Origin: Clarkia xantiana subsp. parviflora
Taxonomy: Eukaryota > Streptophyta > Magnoliopsida > Myrtales > Onagraceae
NCBI GenBank assembly: GCA_036873135.1
Contig: JAPTYO010000001.1
Location: 26,217,774-26,281,773 of the forward strand
Reading direction: 5' to 3'
Length of the DNA: 64,000 bases
The notes under the pieces were generated by a model. It did no database searches. It worked only from the letters and a program-made list of their open reading frames with translations, and was not told where the DNA came from. Of the stretch, positions 47,046 to 56,525 are shown piece after piece. Position 1 is the first letter of the stretch. The number at the start of each line of letters is the position of its first letter. The translations under genes were made by a program, and so were the position numbers.

Positions 47046-48200
47046 CTGGTGAGAGGCTTATTGCACGATCCACCTGATGGATATGTGTCCAATTCGGGTT
47101 CGTATTTACATTTCGGGCCTCGTAAACACGTCAAAATTACATCACGGCTTGAAAAAACGTCTCCCAAGGGTCAAAACGGTCCGGAAGCGCGTTACGCGTT
47201 ACGTCTCCCACTGGATCTCCTTTTCCGCGATAGAGATCTCCTCCAATCCGGTACAGTGCGTCTGGGACGCGACTGTTCACAAGGTGGTCCGCGAACGGAT
47301 GTGACGCCCTTTCTTCAAGTGCGTGCATACCCTTCATCTTTGCTTCTTTCATCTTCTTCTCCACAATTTCTTCTAACATCTCGGCAGTAAACCCTTTTAC
47401 AGGTTCAGCATTACCTGTTGAAGGATTTTGCCGACCATTGTTATGGTAGATGTCAGATTGGTCTCTGCTTGTGGCCTAGAAGGGATCATCCCTCGTTGGC
47501 TGTTGTGGGCGGTGGTATGGGGGTTGCCTTTCATTCCTCCAATGACGGGCTCCTTGGGAAGGAGTGTATGAACGTGCGACTTCATATCTTGCATGTTGGT
47601 TTCTGCCCTGGAAAGGATTGCCTTGGCGGGCAGTGTCTTGCGACATTTCTCTTGTCGGCGCAGCGTGCTCCTGAGCGGTTGAAGGTGGTTGAGCCGCATA
47701 TCCTTGATTTTTTAGTGACTCGCGGAATGCGAGTAACTCTCTAGTGCAGCCATCATTGCTGGAGTAACGGTAGGCATCGGGTTTGCTCCTGTTCTTTGTT
47801 GTTCGCCTTGCGGCATTTCTGTCTGAGATTCATCATCATCATGCATCTCTGGCTTGAAAACAGGTGGGGGTGAGCGATGCTCGTCCCTTGGCTCTTGGTG
47901 GTTGTGCTGTGCGTCGGGCACATCCTCAGTTGGCATGGATGAAGCTACGGAAGTAGCTCTCGGTATGTGGGAAGGTCCCGACTGGCTTCCAGCTGGCCTC
48001 TGACCTCCTGCTCTTTTGTTTGCCGGAGACTTCTTAGGACGTCCAGGCCTTTTCCTTGTATTCCTCGCATTAACCTCTTCGAGAGGGTTGCGATCACTCG
48101 TCATGTCTTTACAGTATGGTAGCTTTTGTTCGAATCACGGAGACGGCGCCAATGTGACGCCCTTTCTTCACAGACGCGTTGCTAATAAATGCTGCATAAG
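47046..48200 (-). mobile_element. T5: remnant of a Tat-like element (LTR end, primer site, partial gag)
   Basis: On the - strand, an LTR end (..AGGGCGTCACA at 48153) is followed by a primer site (48136-48152, TTGGCGCCGTCTCCGTG), a gag start at 48104 and gag sequence to about 47137. The left part (47046-47130) resembles LTR sequence, so most of the internal region has been lost. It sits inside copia D. Confidence 0.65.
47137..48104 (-). pseudogene. T5 gag N-terminal part, broken
   Basis: ATG at 48104 (MTSDRNPLEEV) begins a basic, Pro-rich region (RKRPGRPKKSPANKRA resembles an AT-hook/nuclear signal). A nonsense codon at 47712-47714 and a frameshift near 47390 follow. It then enters the gag core with RASHPFADHLVNSRVPD, matching TNHPFTKELEMNRVPD of T3. 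It is truncated before the WFF..LP motif. By that match T5 is closer to T3 than to T1 and T2. Confidence 0.72.
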
Positions 48201-50110
48201 AGAGTGGGAGTCGACGGATGAAAATCCAATTTTACCTCAACTACCTACTATACACAGTAGGAGAGGCACGACCAACTCGATTCCCGGTCATCGTAACCGT
48301 GGAATTAATCTCGGACGTGGAAATCCGAGACCGAGAGGTCGTCCAAGAAAAGTTGTTGGTGAAAGTTCAAGTAGCGCTCTTGTTCCCAGTGGGAGTATTG
48401 CACCGATAACGAGCATTATTCCTAGTGGGAGCGTAGGTCAAACCCAAGATGGGACTATCGAGCCTAGGCGTAGTCTAAGGCACCGAACTTCTCCTAAGAA
48501 GTATCCCATCGAGAGAGGTGAATTGTTCACCCTCACTTCGGTTGATGAACCGGTAACGGTTAAAAAAGCTATGGATGGACCTCAAGCGAAAGAATAGAGG
48601 AAAGCAATGGAGGATGGGATCGCCTCTATGAATACTAACTCGGTATGGTCTTTAGTTGATTTGCCTGCTAACCTCAGAGCAATAGGTGCCAAGTGGGTTC
48701 TGAAACTGAAACTCACTGCAGATGGAGCTGTCGAGCGATACAAAGCTCGACTCATTGCGAAAGGATATACCCAACTTAAAGGAGTGGACTTTGATGAGAC
48801 ATACTCACCTACTGTGCGTTACACCACAGTACGGGTCATTTTGGCTTTGGTTGCGAGCCTCGATCTAGAGCCGCACCAAATGGATGTTAAGACTGCATTC
48901 CTCTACGGTAACCCGGAGGAAGAGATCTAAATGGAGCAGCCGGAGGGTTTTATTACTACTGGAAACGAACGTAAAGTTTGTAAACTCCAATGATCTATTT
49001 ATGGTCTTAAACAGTCATCCCGGCAATGGTACCGCGGATTCCACGAGGAAATCGTTGGAAATGTATTCGTGAATCTTCACGAGGATCCATGCACGTACAC
49101 GAAGACTTCCGAGTCCAAATATGTCGTCTTGACATTATATGTCGATGACATATTAATTTTCGCGAATGATGTGAGTTACATGAATGAGTCAAAGTCCTGG
49201 CTGGCATCTGTATTTGAGATGAAAAACATGGGAGAAGCCACATACATCCTGGGCATTAAGATTGCTAGGGATCGGGCTGCTCGTAAACTATGTCTATCTC
49301 AAGAATCCTATATCAACAAGTTGTTGAAAAGGTTTCGACTACAGGATTCCAAACCTGTTGATACGCCGGTTGTGTTCGGATGCGCGTTTCGAAGCGTGAT
49401 GGCCTGAAGAACCTGGCTGAGCGTGAACAGATGAAAAGTGCAGAATACTTAAGTATGGTTGGCAGCTTAATGTATGCCATGCAATGCACTATCCAGACAT
49501 CTGTTACGCCGTGGGCCTAGTAGCACGATTCCAATCAGATCCTGGCACTCATCATCTAAAGGCTGTTAAACGAATAATTCGATACCTAAAAGGTACTGGC
49601 GACGACGCTCTGTGCTATGAGAGTGGAAAAATAGAATTTTTAGGATTCAGTGACGCCGACCATGATGGCGATACGGATGATCATAAGTCCACCTCGGGGG
49701 GAGTATTCCTCCTTGCTAATGCCGCCATTTCATGGATGAGCAAGAAGCAAACCTGTGTCGCGCTGTCAACGATGGAATCTGAATTCGTTGCCCTCTCTAA
49801 GAACGCACAAGAAGCAGTCTGGCTTAATAGGATCTTAACTTCATTGCTTGGCGTCGAGGACGGGAGTAAACCTGTAAAGGTATACTCTGACAGTCAAACA
49901 GCAATTGCAGCAGTTAAGAATCCTAACTACCATAGCAGGACGAAACACATTGATATAAAATATAATTATGCTAAGAATATGGTTGAGGACAATGTTATCA
50001 CATTAGAATACTTGTTTATTGAAAGTATGATGGCCGATCCATTGACTAAACCTTTACGCAGGGAATTTTTTGAAAAGCGTGTTAAAATGCTAGAACTGCG
50101 TAGGGTTTAA
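48201..50110 (+). pseudogene. Copia D: RT-RNase H part, broken
   Basis: It contains the Pro-Ser-Gly linker, then RT (WSLVDLPANLRAIGAKW, YVDDILIFAND near 49143) and RNase H ([14 protein letters not shown]), ending at a TAA at 50108-50110. Nonsense codons lie at 48595-48597, 48928-48930 and near 48990. Frameshifts lie near 49390 and 49490. It is the best preserved of the four related copia copies and gives the frame for the others, but is inactive. The integrase end is represented by the fragment at 46790-47045. Confidence 0.9.
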
Positions 50111-51173
50111 GTAGAATGTATCGTGATGAAAACTTTTTGAAACTTTATTGAAATGAATTACAATTTGAGTTTATGATTTTTACGATGTCATAATGTCTGA
50201 AATTTCATCGGATTTTTACGGTCTATAAACTAGTCGTAGGAGGGATAACCTCCAAAATAAAATAATGTCGAATGTGGGCCAAGCCTTGTCACACAGGCTC
50301 GTCCGTCTTGACGGAGTGAATGATCTCCATTAGTTCAAGATTGTCTAAGAACCATGGTGGAAAACCTGTTTAAGCAGAATGATTATTTGGTTTACGGAGT
50401 AACACGATATGATCTATGTTCTGCAAATCGCTGTTACGAAATTCGTTCGTAATAAAACCACATTCAGGGCCAAATGATAAATCTGCGATAGTATGACATT
50501 TCCCACTTCCTGACTTGCGCGTGCCATGTTCGACCACGGGGTTAGGCTCGGTTGTGCTGGATAGAATCCACGAGATTCAAATGGGCACAAACTTCTTCAC
50601 CTTGAGCGTGTGGCTGATCCCGGATGCTATATGAAGAAGCGCCCAAAGTATCCTCACGGACTCAGAACTCATACCTAAGGTCAAGATCAATGTTCGCTTC
50701 CCGGCGTATGAACCAGTGCTAAACAAAAAGGCCTAGTGACCACGTCTTTGGAAACTGATTGGGTTTGACTAAGGGTATGAGCGATGGGGATGGTCAAGTA
50801 CATCTGCAATTCACCGACCCTTGTATTCACTAGGTGGCCACCAACCTGGCATTAGTTGAAAGGTTGTGAATACTTGTATGGATGCCCTGAAGGAGTATTC
50901 CTATGTGGAAACTAGGCAATTGGAGAATGACAGTTGATCTAGGATACAACGCGGCACTTTATTTTTAACAGGTTGATTAGACATGGGGAATGAACGTTCC
51001 GCGGGTGCTACAATACTCCTAACAGATGAGTAGCACGATTCCCATCATGTCTGTCGGTCGCACGGCAAACCTCGTATGAACTATTCGAAACAGGGATTAG
51101 ATCGAAGACCAAATGCAGATGTGTTGGACGACAACATATTAATAGGCACCCTCCCATTCCGGCGAGTGGGAGC
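50111..51173 (+). other. Long non-coding 3' spacer of copia D
   Basis: Conserved with 15960-17092 and with the inverted 51815-52945. No ORF is supported. The purine run GAGTGGGAGC at its end precedes the LTR. Confidence 0.7.
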
Positions 51174-51652
51174 TGTAAGCATTTGGACTATGGGCCGCCG
51201 TAATTAGGAGCCCATTAATTAAGTCCATGTACCTAAGTAATTAGGTCAAGTCACATTAGGGATTTTGAGCTAGGCCTAAAATCCCAATTGACATGGGAGG
51301 CCCAAAATTGGGCCTCCCTACCCACATGGCCGGCCGAATTAATGTGAGGGGTAAAGTGAACTTTTGTCCACTTTACTCCTCTTATAAAAAGGGATCTATA
51401 TGTGGGTTTTCATAATGCTAATTCTCTCTTCCTAAATTGTGAGATTAAAAGAAAACCCTCCTCCCTAAAACCTCTCAAGTTCGGCCGAATATTACACACC
51501 AAAGAGGTTCCAAATTGTGTCGAGCAATTTACTCCAAGAGATCCATCCTGCGAGAATCGACTGAGGCTTTGTTGTGAGACATAATCCGCGTAGGGCTTCT
51601 CTAACAGGAACCTCCATAGGGAACCGTCCGACGGATTGAGAACTCCCCTAAT
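51174..51652 (+). repeat. 3' LTR of copia D, truncated at its right end
   Basis: Starts TGTAAGCATTTGG and follows the copia B LTR up to about TTGAGAACTCCC (51634). The remaining 60 or so bases present in copia B are missing. Instead the sequence passes within about 20 bases into GAACTCCCTAACACAGGC, which is the internal leader of a - strand copia, so the junction is recombinant. Confidence 0.72.
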
Positions 51653-51814
51653 GAACACGAACTCCCTAACACAGGCTCCGATACCACTATAGAATCTAGG
51701 GGATTAATGTTACGGAAACAAAACCCTAGATAGGTGCTAGGTAACTAATACGCAGAGGATTAAGATGCACATACCTATATTGTTTCCTGCAGTCCAAGAC
51801 TAGTGGAATCTGGA
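51653..51814 (-). repeat. Copia E: leader, primer site and LTR end fragment
   Basis: On the - strand TGGTATCGGAGCC (51674-51686) is the copia primer-type site, next to about 110 bases of LTR end (51688-51800) that match 20194-20300. The rest of the LTR is missing. The fragment abuts the inverted 3' spacer of copia E, which is not a normal order. Confidence 0.6.
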
Positions 51815-52945
51815 AGCCTGTGTTAGTCATCCAAGTCATCAACATTTATTCTTGGATCTAGTCCAGCTTCCAAATTTTTCATACGAGGTTTGCCGTGCGA
51901 CCAGCAGGCACAACAGACATCGTGCTACTCATCAGTTAAGAGTGTTGTAGTGTCCGCGGAACGTTGATTCCCAAAATGTTAGCAACATGTTGCTTCTCTG
52001 TGTCACGTTGTATTCCTAGTCAACTGTTATTCTCCAATTGCTTAGTTTCCACATAGGAACACTTCTCCAAGGCATCCGTACAAGTATTCACAACCTTCAA
52101 CAAATATCCGGTTGGTGGCCACCTAGTGAATACAAGATTCGGAGAATTACAGATGTACATGACCATCCCCATTGCTCAGATCCTTACTCAAACTCAACCG
52201 ATTTCCAGTACGTAGTACCTGGGCCTTTTTATTCGGGCACTGCGTTCGTACACTCTGAGGCGAACATTGAGCCCAACCTTAGATGTGAGTTCTCAGTGGT
52301 AAGGATACTTCTAGTACTCCTTCATTAAGCACCCGGGATTAGTCACACGCTCAAGGTGAAGAAGTTTGCGTCATCAAAATCTCGAAAGATTCTTCCTAGC
52401 ACAACCGAGTCTGACCCCATGGTCTAACGTGGCACGCGCAGTATGGAGTGCACGTCGATAGCATAACATGAGCTTACATATTGCCGAGTCTGACCCCATG
52501 GTCTAACGTGGCACGCGCAGTATGGAGTGCACGTCGATAGCATAACATGAGCTTACATATTTTTAAGAGTGTATGATATCTCATATTTTCATCTGGCCCA
52601 GAATGTGGTTGTTGATGAACATAGTTCACCACGACGATCCGCAAAACAATGATCATGTCGTGTTTTGCTTAATCAGGTTTATCTTTCGAAACACTGTGGT
52701 TCTTAGCCGGTCTTGACACGGTAGAGGTTACCCCTCCATCAAGACGAACGTGCCTGTGTGACGAGGCAAGGTCCACATTCGACATATTTTATTGGGAGGT
52801 TTTACACTCCAACGACTAGTTTATAGACCATCAATATGATGTAATTCAACCATTATGACGTCGTAAAATCGTAAACTCAAATTGCAATTATTTTATTCAA
52901 ATATTATTTCAAAGCTCAAAAATTTATTGACACAATACAAACCTC
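51815..52945 (-). other. Long non-coding 3' spacer of copia E with an 89-base tandem duplication
   Basis: This is the inverted relative of 15960-17092 and 50111-51173. A segment starting CCGAGTCTGACCCCATGGTC is present twice in tandem with an 89-base period (52405 and 52494), the copies appearing identical, so the duplication is recent. The other two spacers have it once. Confidence 0.7.
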
Positions 52946-54146
52946 CTAAACCCTACGCAGTCCAAGCATTTTGACATGCTTTTCGGGAACTTCCCTGCAT
53001 AAAGGTTTTGTCAATGGGTCTGCCACCTTACTCTTTGAGGACAAGTATTCTAATGTGATCAGTTTGCCTTCTTACATACTCTTTGCATAATTATATTTAA
53101 CATCAGTGTGTTTCGTCCTACTATGGTACTTAGGATTCTTAATTGCCGCTATTGCTGCTTGACTGTCAGAGTAAATCATCACAGGCTTACTCCCGTCCTC
53201 GACGTCAAGCAGAGCAGTCAAGAATCTATTTAGCTAGACGGACTTTTGTGCATTCTTAAAGAGGGTTACAAATTCGGATTCCATCGCAGACAGCGCGATA
53301 TAGGATTGCTTCTTGCTCATCCATGAAATGACGGTTTTAGCAAGGAGAAATACTACTCCTGAGTTGGACTTACGCTCATCTGGATCGCCATCATGGTCGG
53401 CGTCACTGAACCCAGTCAATTCAAGCTTACTACCATCATAGCACAGTCTGTAGTCGGCAGTACCTTTTAGATATCGAATAATTCGTTTCATGGCTCGTAA
53501 ATGTTGATATCTAGGGTCTGATTGGAAACGTGCTACTAAGCCCACAGCGTAACAGATATTCGGATGAGTGCATTGCATGGCGTACATCAGACTACCAACA
53601 ATACTGAGGTATTCTATACTTTTCATCTGTTCACGCTCCACCGGGTCTTTTGGGCCCTCATGCTTCAAAAACGCGCACCCAAACACTACCGGCGTATCCA
53701 CATGTTTGACATCTTGGAGATCGAACCTTCTCAACAATTTGTTGATATAGGCTTCTTGAGAAATACATAGTTTACGAGCAGGCCGATCCCTAGAAATTTT
53801 AGTGCCTAGGATGTACGTGGCTTCTCCCATGTCCTTCATCTCGAATACAGATGCCAGCAGGACTTGATTCATTCAAATAATTGACGTCGTTCGCGGAAAT
53901 GAGTATGTCATTGACGTATAATTTCAAGATAAGATACTTTGACTTAGAGGTCTTCGTGTACACGCAGGGATCGTCCTAAAGATATACGAATCTGTTGACA
54001 ACGATTTCCTAACCTGCGGTACCATTGCCGAGACGATTGTTTAAGACCATATATCAATCTTTGGAGTTTACAAATGTTACGTTCGTTCCAAGGGGTTAAC
54101 AAACCCTCTAGTTTCTCCATGTAGATCTCTTCCTCCAAGTTCCCAT
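52946..54146 (-). pseudogene. Copia E: RT-RNase H part, cut by T3
   Basis: On the - strand it runs from the RT palm (YMEKLEGLLTPWNERN, near 54110) to the RNase H end (ADPLTKPL...HVKMLGLRRV, stop at 52946-52948). The YVDD region near 53900 is scrambled. A nonsense codon lies at 53234-53236. The sequence stops at 54146, where T3 is inserted; the remaining N-terminal part should lie right of T3, beyond the window. Confidence 0.87.
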
Positions 54147-54982
54147 TGTTAAGTTATGAGATCTAGGTCAACGGGGTGTCAGCTTTGATCTCACTCCTTA
54201 CGGGGGATATGTGTGATCCGATGTTCCTGAGCTGCTCTGCCTTAGTCTATCTTCTCCTTTCCTTCCTTCCTTCCTCTGCTCCTTCTCTCCTTCTACCCTG
54301 CAGAAGGGGCAATACCAGACACGGAGGAGGGGGGGGGGGGTGGTGCCTGGTGAACCCTCTCCGATGCCTAAGTCAGTACTTTTCTAGAGAGATAAAGCCA
54401 GAGAGATGTCAGAGCTAAAATGTCCAAATGGCCAAGATGATCAAATGAGATGTGAAGGTGGGGTATTTATAGGCAACGGTGTCATTAAGGTGGCTTAATG
54501 ACATCGTTAGCCTTTAAACACAATTAATTAACCTTTAAGCACATAATTAAGACCTTAGGATTCGGAGGAGGTAGGCGGAGTGGACCGAGCATGGGAGTCC
54601 GAAAATAGTATCGGGGCCCTTGGGGGGGGGGGGAGAAATCCGACCCCCAAGGGTAGGGGTTGGGTGAGGACACCCAACCCCTCCTAGGGAGGGTGGGGTT
54701 GGCCAACCCCATCCCTCCTAGGAGGGATCGGGTTGGCCAACCCGATCTCCCCTAGGGGAGATCGGGTCGGCTGACCCGATCTCCCCTAGGGGAGGTCGGG
54801 TGTGGCCACCCAACCTCACCTAGGTGAGTTCGCCTCTGTCGGACGGGCGCTTCGGCCCCGTCCGAGCCGTCGATGTTCTCGCGAAGCGTCCGGGTTGAAG
54901 TTTCGATTTATAATCATAAATGGGACGATAAAAATACAACGGTTCGGAAGTCAACGGGTTCAAATTGGGCATATATCCATCA
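54147..54982 (-). repeat. 3' LTR of T3, with palindrome array
   Basis: On the - strand it starts TGATGGATATATGCCC and ends ..ACTTAACA. Features include a 12-base G run (54329-54340), a TATA box (TATAAATA on the - strand, near 54462-54470) and a GC-rich palindrome array at 54653-54832. It is 836 bases. Confidence 0.9.
54653..54832. repeat. Array of perfect palindromes in the T3 LTR
   Basis: About five units of 34-38 bases, each made of two palindromes. The clearest unit is GGGTTGGCCAACCC (54730-54743, 14 bases) followed by GATCTCCCCTAGGGGAGATC (54744-54763, 20 bases), both perfect. Neighbours carry compensating changes such as GGGTCGGCTGACCC and ACCTCACCTAGGTGAG that keep or nearly keep the symmetry. 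It lies in U3 on the - strand. Confidence 0.92.
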
Positions 54983-54996
54983 CATGCCCCCGAGTC
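54983..54996 (-). other. Polypurine tract of T3
   Basis: On the - strand GACTCGGGGGCATG precedes the LTR start TGATGG, like the tracts of T1, T2 and T4. Confidence 0.7.
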
Positions 54997-56525
54997 AACC
55001 AATGGCTTAACCCTTGATTGACTCTATTTTAGGATGGTATGACACGCGCAATTTGAAACCGGGATTTTACCTTCTTTGTCTGAATGCCTGCTTACCCATG
55101 GATGCGTGCCTTTGACTCTGCCCCCCCTGTCTAATGAGATAGAGGAATTGTAAACGTCAGAGTAGCACGGACGTGTGCCTAGGCACGCGTCCGTCTGAGG
55201 CGGGAGTAATAAACTTATCTCTGCTACAGGTGTATATTCAAAAAATACAAACTTGCACAGGGGTGTGATACGAATGCAACTAAATAACTTACGCTTCAAT
55301 TTCGTGCCGGGATTCCATTTAATTAAGGAGAAATTTTTATTTTGGCCAAAAATTTTCCTAAGTATGGAATGCTCAAAAATAAAACTATCTTGATAATTCT
55401 TCTAAGTATGGGAATATACTTAGCTATAGGTGAAAGGGATAAAAATAATGGTTTTTCCTTGGCCCTTAGATTTTATTTAAGGCTAGATGGATGGTGGTGA
55501 TTAAAACCCCTAAGAAACCCTATCATCCTTTTAACATAAAAGAGGAGAGTTAGAAAAATACCTCCAAGAGTCACCCTAGCCACCATCTTCCTTCTTCCCT
55601 TACCCTTGGAGAGCAAGAAAGGTTGGAGAGCACCCCCAAGGAGGAGGACCGGCCAGAATTTTAGTGGTGAACCAGAAATTCCGACCGGCCAAGAAAAGGG
55701 GACCCCGGCGTCGGACAGAGGCGGCAGCTGGCTGGGACGGCAGCCTCAACCACCAGCGGCGCGGAGGGACGGCCAGGCGACGGCGAGGTCGCTGCCGGCG
55801 GGGACGGCAGCTGGTCCATCGAGGGCAGTCGACGGTGAAGGGGGACGATTCCGGTGGGACGTGTAGGGCTCTCCGGCGACGGTGGGGCGGGCGAGATCAC
55901 CTCCGGCGACGGCAAGGCCCAAATTCCGGCGAGGGACTGATTTTCGGGCGTCTTCAAATTCGAAATCCGGACCCGTTTACCATATCGGGTCGGGTTTTCC
56001 GAAGGTCCGCTCTTTTCCTTTCCGTTACCGTATAAAATGTCGATTTTCGAATCGCTGATATTTGATTGCCGATGTTTGATTGCCGATGCTTGATTGCCGA
56101 AATTTGATTGAATGTGGGATTGCCGTAGATAGCCGTTGGTAGTTGTGGATTTTGGGGAAAAATGTTTGCCGGTCGTCCGGATATGGTTTCTTGTCCGATT
56201 GGGTTATCTCGGTCTTGAATTTGATGTCGTGCCGCCGTTGGTGTGTTAATCTTTGTTGGAGGGTGTAATGGTAATTTTTTCCAAAGCTCGACCTTAGGCT
56301 CGGACAAAATTATTCAACTTGGTTGTCGTGGTGTGCTTGACTCATGTTGACTATCTTTGCTGGGTGTCTTTGGATATTTGGTTGTTGTCGTTGGTCGGGT
56401 GTCGGAGTATTTCCGGTTTTTCGGAAATTTTCCTTGTCTTGATATTTGTCGTGTCGTGGCAGGTACTATACTCCTGGTGGTGTCCACGTACGCAGACTCT
56501 TCAGAGACGCCGTATTCTCCGAAGG
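54997..56525 (+). promoter_or_regulatory. Promoter and leader region of the T3 antisense gene
   Basis: About 1.5 kb lies between the polypurine tract and the antisense ATG, much longer than in T1, T2 or T4. The part at 55560-55960 is strongly GC-rich, and a leader intron ending near TGTCGTGGCAG (56463) is possible. A TATA-like AACATAAAAG lies at about 55532. ORFs in the GC-rich part (e.g. 55606-55866) are Arg/Gly/Pro rich and are not supported as genes. No match to the other antisense leaders is visible. Confidence 0.45.

Noticed and set aside
55606..56035. Overlapping ORFs in the GC-rich leader of T3
   Set aside because: Arg/Gly/Pro-rich frames open on both strands are expected from GC-rich DNA; no splice or homology support.
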